Assembly (NCBI GenBank): GCA_020248865.1
Contig: JADCGS010000034.1
Location: 110,481-174,480, forward strand
Origin: Burkholderiales bacterium
GTDB lineage: Bacteria > Pseudomonadota > Gammaproteobacteria > Burkholderiales > Burkholderiaceae_F
Reading direction: 5' to 3'
DNA: 64,000 bases
Position numbers and translations under genes: made by a program. Shown here one piece after another: positions 52,439-61,000 of the stretch (its first letter is position 1; the number at the start of each line of letters is the position of its first letter). The notes below the pieces were generated by a model, which saw only the letters and a list, made by a program, of their open reading frames with translations, was not told the DNA's origin and did no database searches.

Positions 52439-53662
52439 ATGCTGCGCGTGTCCACCGCCAACTTCTATCGCTCAGGCGAGAGCAACATCGTCGAGCGCCA
52501 GGCCGAACTGCTCAAGGTGCAGGCGCAACTGGCGTCCGGCAAACGCATCAACTCGCCGGGCGACGATCCGCTTGGCGCGGCCGATGTCAACTCGATCCGC
52601 TCGGGGCTGTCGCAGTTTGCGCAGTTCAAGGACAACCAGGGCTATGCGCGCTATCTGCTGAACCTGGCCGATTCGGCCATTGCCGGTGTGGTGCAGACGG
52701 TGCAGGACGTGCAGACGCGTCTGGTGGAAGCCGGCAATGGTGTCCTGGCCGACGCCGACCGGCGCACCCTGGCCACCGACCTGGAAGGTCAACTGGCCCG
52801 CCTGGTGGGCCTGGCCAACAGCCCGGATGGTGCCGGCGGCTATCTGTTTGCCGGTGCCCGCGAGAACACGGTGCCGTTTGCGCAGAGCGGCACGACCGTG
52901 ACGTTTGCCGGCGACGATATTCTGCAGAAGTTGGAGATCTCGAAGGACCGCTTCCAGCAGGTCAAGTTCTCGGGCGATGGGCTGTTCCTCAAGGCGCGGG
53001 CCGGCAACGGCAGCTTTACCACCGACGCGGCGGCCGCCAACACCGGCTCCGGCTGGATCGACTCCGGAACCGTCACCAATCCGGCCGCGCTGACTGGTCG
53101 GCCCTACCGCATCGAGTTCGCGGTGACCGGTGGCGTGACCAGCTTCAGCGTGCAGCGCGACGACGGCGGCGGCGCATTCACCACCGTGGTGCCGGCCACG
53201 CCCTACACCGCGCCACAGTCCATCGGCTTTGACGGCATTCAGGTCAGCATCGCCGGGACGCCGGCCAACAACGACCGCTTCGACGTCGCGCCGGCGCCGT
53301 ACCAGTCGCTGTTCGACACGGTCGCGCGGGCGATCGCCGCGCTGCGCGCGCCGGTGCAGGGCAATGCGGCCGCGCAGGCGCAGTTTCGTACCGATCTGTC
53401 GCAGGCGCAGGCCTCGATGCAGCAGGCGCTCGACCAAGTGCTGCTCAAGCGCTCCGAGATCGGCACCTCGCTGGCCGAACTCGACAACTACGAGACCTTG
53501 GCCGACGACCGCCAGCTGCAGTATCAGTCGCGCCTGTCGGCCGTCGAAGACCTCGACTACGCGCAGGGCGTGAGCGATCTGGCGCGCCGCCAGTCCGCTT
53601 TCGAGGCGGCGCTGGCGAGCTACTCCAAGGTCTCGAAGCTCACCCTGTTCGACTACCTGTAA
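52439..53662 (+). CDS. flgL: Hook-filament junction protein FlgL
   Basis: FlgL is the second hook-filament junction protein (HAP3), related to flagellin. The 407-residue product begins MLRVSTANFYRSGESNIVER with LASGKRINSPGDDPLGAADV. It ends with LSAVEDLDYAQGVSDLARRQ and ASYSKVSKLTLFDYL. A variable middle domain (about 190-290) makes it longer than the enteric FlgL (about 317). It is the last gene of the flg operon; no intrinsic terminator was seen after it. Confidence 0.95.
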   Translation: MLRVSTANFYRSGESNIVERQAELLKVQAQLASGKRINSPGDDPLGAADVNSIRSGLSQFAQFKDNQGYARYLLNLADSAIAGVVQTVQDVQTRLVEAGNGVLADADRRTLATDLEGQLARLVGLANSPDGAGGYLFAGARENTVPFAQSGTTVTFAGDDILQKLEISKDRFQQVKFSGDGLFLKARAGNGSFTTDAAAANTGSGWIDSGTVTNPAALTGRPYRIEFAVTGGVTSFSVQRDDGGGAFTTVVPATPYTAPQSIGFDGIQVSIAGTPANNDRFDVAPAPYQSLFDTVARAIAALRAPVQGNAAAQAQFRTDLSQAQASMQQALDQVLLKRSEIGTSLAELDNYETLADDRQLQYQSRLSAVEDLDYAQGVSDLARRQSAFEAALASYSKVSKLTLFDYL

Positions 53663-54113
53663 GTCAGTGGTGAAGAAGGCGTTGCGTTCGACGCCTGTGG
53701 ACGAGCGCAGACGAACGCCGGCTGCGCCGGGGTTCGCGTTGAAGAAACATCCATTGCGCGGTGGCGGTCGCCACGGGCGCGGTCCGTGGCCACCTCCCCG
53801 CGCGCGGCCGCTCGCATCTCGTCCAATCGCGGCTGCGCCTTTCCGTCCTTGCGGACCGGCTGGCGTGTCTCGAACCTCCGATCGGCCGTTGAACCCCGCT
53901 GCGACGGTTAGGAACACCCTCGTCTAAGGCCCAGACGCTGTCACCGCTGATGGTTCAGCAGCGAGCGAAACATCGCCCCCCTTCTCCGGCGGGCCGTGCT
54001 CGCTGCCTCGAGCCCGATCATGGCGTGTAACCGACGGGTACCGCTCGACGCTTCAACGCGTGATCCACCCCGCGCCCGGCGGCGGCCCTTGAGCTGCGCG
54101 CGCCCCTCACCGA
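53663..54113. other. Gap between flgL and the Ig-repeat lipoprotein, nothing recognised
   Basis: About 450 bp between converging genes. Only small Arg/Pro-rich frames are present. No terminator with a T-run, sigma-28-type site or MITE-like copy was found. Confidence 0.55.
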
Positions 54114-57100
54114 TCACGGCGGCGCACTCTTGAACGGATGCCCTGCCGGCAGGTTGCCGACCAGACCCCACTTCCAGGCGAGATAGCCCTCGACTCTTTG
54201 CTGATCGATGGTTGCAAGCGCGGTCGTGATGAAGATTTCACCGATGTCGCCGAACAGCTCGGAATCGACGCCGGCGGGACTTCCGCCGATCAGCATCTGA
54301 TTGGCATTCATCGCGGTGGGAGAAGTCGTCCCTGTTGTCTGCTCACCGTTCAGGCGCAGTGAGACGGCAGTTCCACCGATCATGCTGCCCACGATGTGCG
54401 GGGCGCCATAAGTCAATGGCTGCGCGGTGAGGGGCGAGGTCCATGAGTTTCTCCACATTGCAACGGCGGGTAACGTGACGCCAAACGACACACTGCCGCC
54501 CTCCTGCGCGAGCATTGCGGCAATCCAGCCGTTGGTGTTTCCGAAGTCGCCGGGGTTCGCTGCGCCGTTGGCCGTATTCCAGAACGACACGAGACGGCCA
54601 TACCAATGCGTGCGGTTGCCTGATGAACCGGGTTTGCGAAACACCACATAGACCGTGAGATTGCTCGACGTGACCGCCCAGGACACGGCCAGGATGTCCC
54701 TTGCGCCACCCCCTTCCGGCGCAAAACGCACCGCAGGCTGGCCGTTGATGGCGGAGGCGACGTAAGCGGGTTGCAGCGTGGGGGTGTTCTGCTCTGCATG
54801 CCTGGAGTTTCCGCTCTTGTCCCGCCACTGGCTCACGCCCGTTGCCGTCGTGGTGACGGTGGACGGATCGGCCGCATCCAGCCACAGCAGGGGATTCAGA
54901 GCGAGCGGGGTCCATGGCACGACGGCCAGGCTGGTCGTCGCGGTGACGCCCGAGGCCGGATGCAAGGCGGTGACCGAGGTGCTGCCGAGCGCGAGTGCGG
55001 TCGCGACGCCGCGGCTGCCTGCGGCGTTGCTGATCGTGGCGACGGCTGCCGCCGAGGACGACCAGGTGACCGCGGTCGTCAGATCGTGCGTCGTGCCGTT
55101 GGTGTAGGTCCCGGTGGCGGTAAACGACTGTGTGAGGCCCAGAGGCACCGAGGGATTGCCCGGCACGATGGCGAGCGACACCAGCGCGGCGGCGCTGGCC
55201 GTGAGTGGGGCGCTGGCGGTGACGCCGGAGGCCGGATGCAAGGCGCTGATCGTCGTGCTGCCGGCTGTGAGCGTGGTGGCCACGCCGCGGCTGCCCGCGG
55301 CGTTGCTGATCGTGGCGATGGCTGCGGCCGACGACGACCAGGTGACCGCGGCCGTCAGATCCTGCGTGGTGCCGTTGGTGTAGGTGCCGGTCGCGGTGAA
55401 GGCCTGCGACAGGCCCAGCGGCACCGACGCAGCGCTCGGCGTGACGGCGAGCGAGACCAGTTGCGCCGGGGTCACGGTGAGGCCGGTGCTGCCCGACACG
55501 CCCGAGCCGGGGAACGTCGCGTTGATCGTCGTGCTGCCGGTGGCCAGCGCGGTCGCAACGCCGCGGGTGCCGGCAGCGTTGCTGACCGAGGCGACGGCTG
55601 CGGCCGAGGACGACCAGGTGACCGCCGCCGTCAGATCCTGCGTGGTGCCGTTGGTGTAGGTGCCGGTGGCGGTGAAGGCCTGCGACAGGCCCAGCGGCAC
55701 CGACGCATTGCTCGGCGTAACCGCGATCGACGCCAGCGCGGCGGCGGTGACAGTGAGCGGCGTGCTGGCGGCGATGCCGGAGGCTGGGTGCAAGGCGGTG
55801 ATCGTGGTGCTGCCGACGGCGAGCGTGGTTGCAACGCCGCGGCTGCCCACGGCGTTGCCGATCGTGGCGACCGCCGCCGCCGAGGACAACCAGGTCACTG
55901 CGCTGGTCAGGTCCTGCGTGGAGCCGTCGGTGAAGGTGCCGGTGGCGGCGAAAGCCTGGGACAGGCCCAGCGGCACCGAGGGATTGCCCGGCGTGACGGC
56001 CAGCGAGGCCAGTTGTGCCGGCGTGACGGTGAAGCTGGCGCTGCCCGACCCGCTCGACCCGGGCAATGTCGCCGTGATCGTGGTGCTGCCGGGGGCCAGC
56101 GTGGTCGTAACGCCGCGGCTGCCGGCGACGTTGCTGATCGTGGCGACGGCTGCGGACGAGGACGACCAGGTGACCGCGCTGGTCAGGTCCTGTGTGGTGC
56201 CGTTGGTGTAGGTGCCGATGGCGGTGAAGGCCTGCGACAGGCCCAGCGGCACCGACGTATTGCTCGGCGTAACCGCGATCGACGCCAGCGCGGCGGCGGT
56301 GACAGTGAGCGGCGTGCTGGCGGTGACGCCGGAGGCCGGGTGCAAGGCGGTGATCGTAGTGGTGCCGGTGGCGAACGTGGTGGCGATCCCGCGTCGGCTC
56401 GCGGCGTTGCTCACCGAGGCGATGGCTCCCGCCGAGGACAACCAGGTGACCGCGGCGGTCAGGTCCTGCGTGGTGCCGTCGGTGAAGGTGCCGGTGGCGG
56501 TAAAGGCCTGCGACAGGCCCAGTGGCACCGAGGGATTGCCCGGCGTGACGGCCAGCGAGACCAGTTGCGCCGGCGTCACGGCGAAGCCGGTACTGCCCGA
56601 CACGCTCGAGCCTGGCAACGTCGCGCTGATCGTGGTGCTGCCGGTGGCGAGCGTGGTGGCAACGCCGCGGCTGCCGGCGGCATTGCTGATCGTGGCCACG
56701 GCCGTATCGGACGAAGACCAGGTGACGGCGCCGGTCAGGTCCAGGGTGGTGCCGTCGGTGAAGGTGCCGGTGGCGGTGAAGGCGCGCTTGAGGCCGGGTG
56801 GCGCCGCGGGGCTGGGCGGGGTCACGGCCATCGAGACCAGTTGTGCTGCGGTCACCGTGAAGCCGGTGCTGCCGGTGACGCCCGAGGCCGGATGCAAGGC
56901 GCTGATCGTGGTGCTGCCGGGGGCCAGCGTGGTGGCGACGCCGCGGCTGCCTGTGGTGTTGCTGATCGCGGCGACGGCGGGGGCCGACGAGGACCAGGTG
57001 ACCGCGGCCGTCAGATCCTGCGTGGTGCCGTTGGCGAAGGTGCCGGTGGCGGCGAACGTCTGCGCGAGGCCGAGGGGGAACGAGGGGCCGGGTGAGGTGA

Positions 57101-57458
57101 GGGACAGGGAGACCAGGGCGGCGTCGCTCACCACGAGGCTCACGCTGGCGGCGGTACCGGACCCGCGCAGCACGGCCCGCAGAGTCACGCGACCGGTACC
57201 GACGGCGCTCATGAGCCCCGGGCTGGCCGCATCGCCGAAGCGGGCGATCGCGGGATCCGAAGAACTCCAGTCCACCAGCTCGGTCACCGAGCGCACGGAC
57301 CCGTCGGCGAGCCGGGCCGTGGCCTCGAGCTGCACGACGGTGCTGCGGGCGATCACTGGGCTGGCGGCGGTGACCTCCACGACCTCCACCACCGGCGTCT
57401 CGGAGGAGGGCGTGCAGGCGACCAGAAGCAGTGCAATGGACAGAAGGAGATAACGCAT
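54114..57458 (-). CDS. Large Ig-repeat lipoprotein with C-terminal LamG-like domain
   Basis: This 1,114-residue protein starts with a lipoprotein signal (MRYLLLSIALLLVACTPS, Cys at about 15). It is followed by nine Ig-like (BIG2-type) repeats of about 92 residues: one divergent, then eight closely alike. Each holds SVPLGLSQAFTATGTYTNGT-like and VTWSSS motifs. Residues from about 850 form a concanavalin/LamG-like domain ending YLAWKWGLVGNLPAG. It would be a surface-exposed adhesin or polymer-binding protein. The start is uncertain; TTG at 57479 is an alternative. Its link with the flagella is by position only. Confidence 0.88.
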   Translation of the reverse strand: MRYLLLSIALLLVACTPSSETPVVEVVEVTAASPVIARSTVVQLEATARLADGSVRSVTELVDWSSSDPAIARFGDAASPGLMSAVGTGRVTLRAVLRGSGTAASVSLVVSDAALVSLSLTSPGPSFPLGLAQTFAATGTFANGTTQDLTAAVTWSSSAPAVAAISNTTGSRGVATTLAPGSTTISALHPASGVTGSTGFTVTAAQLVSMAVTPPSPAAPPGLKRAFTATGTFTDGTTLDLTGAVTWSSSDTAVATISNAAGSRGVATTLATGSTTISATLPGSSVSGSTGFAVTPAQLVSLAVTPGNPSVPLGLSQAFTATGTFTDGTTQDLTAAVTWLSSAGAIASVSNAASRRGIATTFATGTTTITALHPASGVTASTPLTVTAAALASIAVTPSNTSVPLGLSQAFTAIGTYTNGTTQDLTSAVTWSSSSAAVATISNVAGSRGVTTTLAPGSTTITATLPGSSGSGSASFTVTPAQLASLAVTPGNPSVPLGLSQAFAATGTFTDGSTQDLTSAVTWLSSAAAVATIGNAVGSRGVATTLAVGSTTITALHPASGIAASTPLTVTAAALASIAVTPSNASVPLGLSQAFTATGTYTNGTTQDLTAAVTWSSSAAAVASVSNAAGTRGVATALATGSTTINATFPGSGVSGSTGLTVTPAQLVSLAVTPSAASVPLGLSQAFTATGTYTNGTTQDLTAAVTWSSSAAAIATISNAAGSRGVATTLTAGSTTISALHPASGVTASAPLTASAAALVSLAIVPGNPSVPLGLTQSFTATGTYTNGTTHDLTTAVTWSSSAAAVATISNAAGSRGVATALALGSTSVTALHPASGVTATTSLAVVPWTPLALNPLLWLDAADPSTVTTTATGVSQWRDKSGNSRHAEQNTPTLQPAYVASAINGQPAVRFAPEGGGARDILAVSWAVTSSNLTVYVVFRKPGSSGNRTHWYGRLVSFWNTANGAANPGDFGNTNGWIAAMLAQEGGSVSFGVTLPAVAMWRNSWTSPLTAQPLTYGAPHIVGSMIGGTAVSLRLNGEQTTGTTSPTAMNANQMLIGGSPAGVDSELFGDIGEIFITTALATIDQQRVEGYLAWKWGLVGNLPAGHPFKSAPP
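54920..57125. repeat. Tandem 276-bp DNA repeats (8 units) within the lipoprotein gene
   Basis: Eight near-identical 276-bp units encode the Ig-like repeats 2 to 9. Units mostly alternate between two types, judged by HPASGV versus LPGSSV (or FPGSGV) at the same place. This points to expansion by duplication of a two-unit block. The DNA identity is high enough for slippage or recombination. Confidence 0.85.
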
Positions 57459-57680
57459 ATGGCAGGACCGCGGCCCCAATCCAGGGTCGAACGACAGCTC
57501 GCCCGGTCAGTGCCCGAGCGCCGTCGGTTCGAGTCCGGCCGTGCAGGGCGCGCGGGGGCAGTGACCCAACGACACAGTCTGCGCCGCGAAGAGAACTTCT
57601 AGACCGTTGATTTGCACCGCCAAACCCAGCCGACTCCAGCCGACGTCGGTCGCGCAGGGCGCTGCCCCGCGCTTAGGCTC

Positions 57681-57994
57681 GCCCGGACGTTTCATCAGGG
57701 ACGCGGGACTTGCACGGAGGCCCCCGCCCGCGCGGGGGCACGCTCCGCGCGAGCCAGGTTGTGCGAAACAGCGACGTTGGGGTGGCGCGCCCCCGCGTCG
57801 TGCCGGCCGAGCGGTCGCGGCTGCCTGCAGGCATCGGCGAGTGCTTGGGCAAGATGGCCGGGCGGGCGCCGAGCGCACCCGCGTGGCCTCGACCGCCCCC
57901 AGCCGGCTGCAGCCGAACGCGCGCCCCGGCTTCGGATTGCGAGGCGGAGCGAAAGCGCGAATCGACGGGGCGACCGGATGAAACATCCGGGCTA
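57681..57994. repeat. MITE-like repeat copy 5, divergent and longer (about 314 bp)
   Basis: It begins GCCCGGACGTTTCATCAGGG and ends GGATGAAACATCCGGGCTA. The ends match the family, but the interior (about 57720-57930) differs and contains a CCGCCCGCGCGGG hairpin. It lies upstream of the multi-PAS kinase gene, in a 622-bp gap that holds no gene. Confidence 0.65.
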
Positions 57995-58080
57995 GCATCC
58001 GCGTGTGCGGACCTGAGGCAGGCCGCCCGGGGTTGCACTCAAGCCTCTTGCCCTCTCAGCCCGGATCCCCGTTTCGCACT

Positions 58081-61000
58081 GTGGCCGACTCGAAACCCGC
58101 TCCCAGCCGTCCGCGTCGCGGTCCGGCCGCAGCCAGCACGGACCTGGTCTCCGAGAGCCGGCTGCTGGCGGTTGCCGACCCGCGGCCGCGCGTGCGCCGA
58201 CCGGTCGGGATCGAGGTCACCCCGGCCGCGCAGAGCGGACCGGTCTGGCAGCCGCCCAACGTGAGCTTCTTCGAGCACTCGAGCGATGCCATTGTTCGCT
58301 TTGACCGCAAGGGTCAGGTCGTCTACGCCAACGCAGCGCTGGAAAAGGCCACGGCGCTGCCGCGCGTGGCGTTCATCGGGCGCCGGCTGGCCGAGGTCGA
58401 CCGCTTTGCCGACTACGTGCCGCTGTGGGAGGCTGAACTCACCGAAGCTTTCGACACACTCGACCACCGCTGGTTCAAGTTCAGCTACCGCCACCCGACC
58501 GGACGCAAGCAGTTCGACGTTCGTCTGATGGTGGAGACCGACCCGAGCGGGCAGGCTACGCACGCCACCGCCGTGCTGCGCGACGTCACCGTGCCGCGCG
58601 CGGCGATTCGCAGTTCGCGCGCGGCCGACGACTTCGTGCAGACCGTGCTCACCGCGGTGCCCAGCGGTATCGCCATCCTCGACCGCGACCTGCGGTACCA
58701 GGCATGGAACGAATTCCTCGAGCGCCTGCTCGCCTTGCCGGCCGATGCGGTGCTCGGGCGGCGGCCCGACGAGATCGACTCGTTCGGCGGCAACCCCGAG
58801 GTGATGCGCGATCTGCTGGCACTGCGTGATGGTGGCGTGGTCGGTGCGAAGATCGCCGAGTACCAGTTCGCGCCGGCGGCCGGTGGCCCCTGGTTGCGCG
58901 TCACGCGCACGCCGGTGTACGGGCAGGACGGGCGGTTCACGGGCGTATTCGTGACGGTCGAGCAGATCGATCGCGAACGCTTTGCCGAGACCTCGCTGGC
59001 GGCGCTGCGCCAGGCGCTCGACTCGGCCGGCGAAATGGTGCTGGAGATCCAGCGCGACGGCTCCGTGGTCGACGCCAACGAGACTGCGCTGGCCTGGCTC
59101 GGCTACGGGCGCGAGCGCATCAAGGGGCTGGCGCTGGCGCAGATCGACGTGCTGCTGACGCCGGAGCGCTACGCCGACATCCTGCAAGAGCTGTCGACCC
59201 GCGGTGCCTACCATTGCGAGTCGCGCTACCGAACCCGACTGGGCTCGGAGTTCCCTGTGGACCTGGTGCTGCAGCGGGTCGAGCAAGGGGGAAGGGAGTT
59301 CATTTTCCTGCTGGTGCGCGATATCACCGAGCGCAAGCGCATCGAGGCGCGGCTGGCCGACGCCGCCTCGCGCTTCAAGACCATATTCGAAGAAAGCCCA
59401 GTGGCCAACATGCTGCTCGGGCCGGGTTTTCGCGTGGCGCAGGTCAACACCGCTGCCTGTGAGCTGCTGGGACGGACGCCGGAACACTTGGTCGGCTTGC
59501 AGCCGAGCGCGCTGCTGGTGCAGGGCGAGATCTTCGAGCAACTGCGCGAGCGGCTGCTCGCCGGCGAACTGTCGGCCGGGCAGAGCGACGTGCGGCTGCG
59601 CCACAAAGACGGCCACCTGCTGTGGAGCCGGATCACGCTGCGCGCCTGGTACACCGGCGAGGGCGTCGAGCGGCGCCGCGACTACCTGCTCGTGCTGGAG
59701 GACGCCACCGAGCGCAAGACCTCCGAGGAGCATCTGCGGTCGTTGCTGGCCGATCAGCAGACTTTGCTGGAGACCATGTCGGTGGGTGTGGCGCAGTCGC
59801 ACCACGGCCGCATCATGCTGGCCAACCGCGAGTTTGCGCAGATGTTCGGCTATGGCGACGGCGAGGTGGTCGGCATGTCGCTGTGGGAGCTGGCACGCGA
59901 CCGGAGCAATCGCATGCCCAACGAAGTGTCCGGCATGCCGGTCGTGCGCGCGCACCAGACCACCAGCGCCGAGGTGGTGCTGTTCCGCAAGGACGGCGAG
60001 CCGGTCTGGTGTCTGGTCCAGGCGCGCCCGGTCGAGCCGAAGGAGGGGGGCGACACCGACACCGACGCCATCGACATCACCGAGCCGCTGGCCGAGGCCA
60101 TCTACACCTTCCAGGATGTCTCGGAGATGAAGCGCCAGCGCGAGGCACTGGCTCGCTCGCTGCTGGAACTGAACGTCGTGCTCGACACCACGGCGGTGGC
60201 GTTGCTGCACCTGGACGACGGTCGGGTGGTGCGAACCAACGCGCAGGCGGCGGCGCTGTTCGGCACGGCCGACCGCGATTCGCACGACTCGCGCGAATCG
60301 CGCGAATCGCGCGAGCCGATCGGCCGCCGTTTCTCCAATCTGTTCGCCGACGAAGGCGACCATCGCATTCACGCAACGGTGATGCGCTCGACGCTGTCGG
60401 CGGGCGAGGTCTACTCGTTCGAGGCTCAGCTGCTCGGCGGAGCGACTCGTGCGCCGTTCTGGGCGCTGCTGTCGGTGCGCGCCGTCGACAAGGCCGCGCC
60501 CGCGAAGGCGCAGATCGTCTCCATCCTCGACATCTCGGCACGCAAGCGGCAGGAAGCGCAGCTGCAGACGCTGCTGGCCGAGAGCCGCCTCATGTTCGAC
60601 ACCGCTCTGGTCGGCCTGCTGTTCGTGCGCGACGGGCGGCCGTTGCGCGCCAATGCGGCGATGGAGGAACTGCTGGCTTGCGAGCGGGGGGCGCTCACCG
60701 ACCAGGGCCAGCTGTTTGCGCACCCCACCGACCAGCTGCTGGCTGCGAATCTGGCCGAGCACTACGAGGAAATCGCCAGCGACGGCGCCTGCGAGTTCGA
60801 GCTCTACATGTTCCGTCGCAAGGGCGACCCGATCTGGGTCACGGTGCAGGGGCGCGCCGTCAATTGGGACCGGCCGGAGCTCGGCTACATCTTTGCCTTT
60901 GTCAACATCGATGAGCGCAAGAGGAGCGAGCGCGAATTGCGCGGCGCGCTCGGTGAATTGCAGCTGATGTTCGACAACGCCTTGGTCGGCATGGCCTACG

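Noticed and set aside
54771..57095. Plus-strand Arg/Gly-rich open frame opposite the Ig-repeat lipoprotein
   Set aside because: The repetitive GDRGRQ-like product is the antisense reading of the Ig-like repeats. The sense frame encodes a signal peptide and known domain types.
57996..58080. 26-residue N-terminal extension of the PAS kinase (GTG 58003)
   Set aside because: The added sequence begins directly after the repeat, is unlike the PAS region and has no ribosome site. GTG at 58081 is preferred, although it is not proven.
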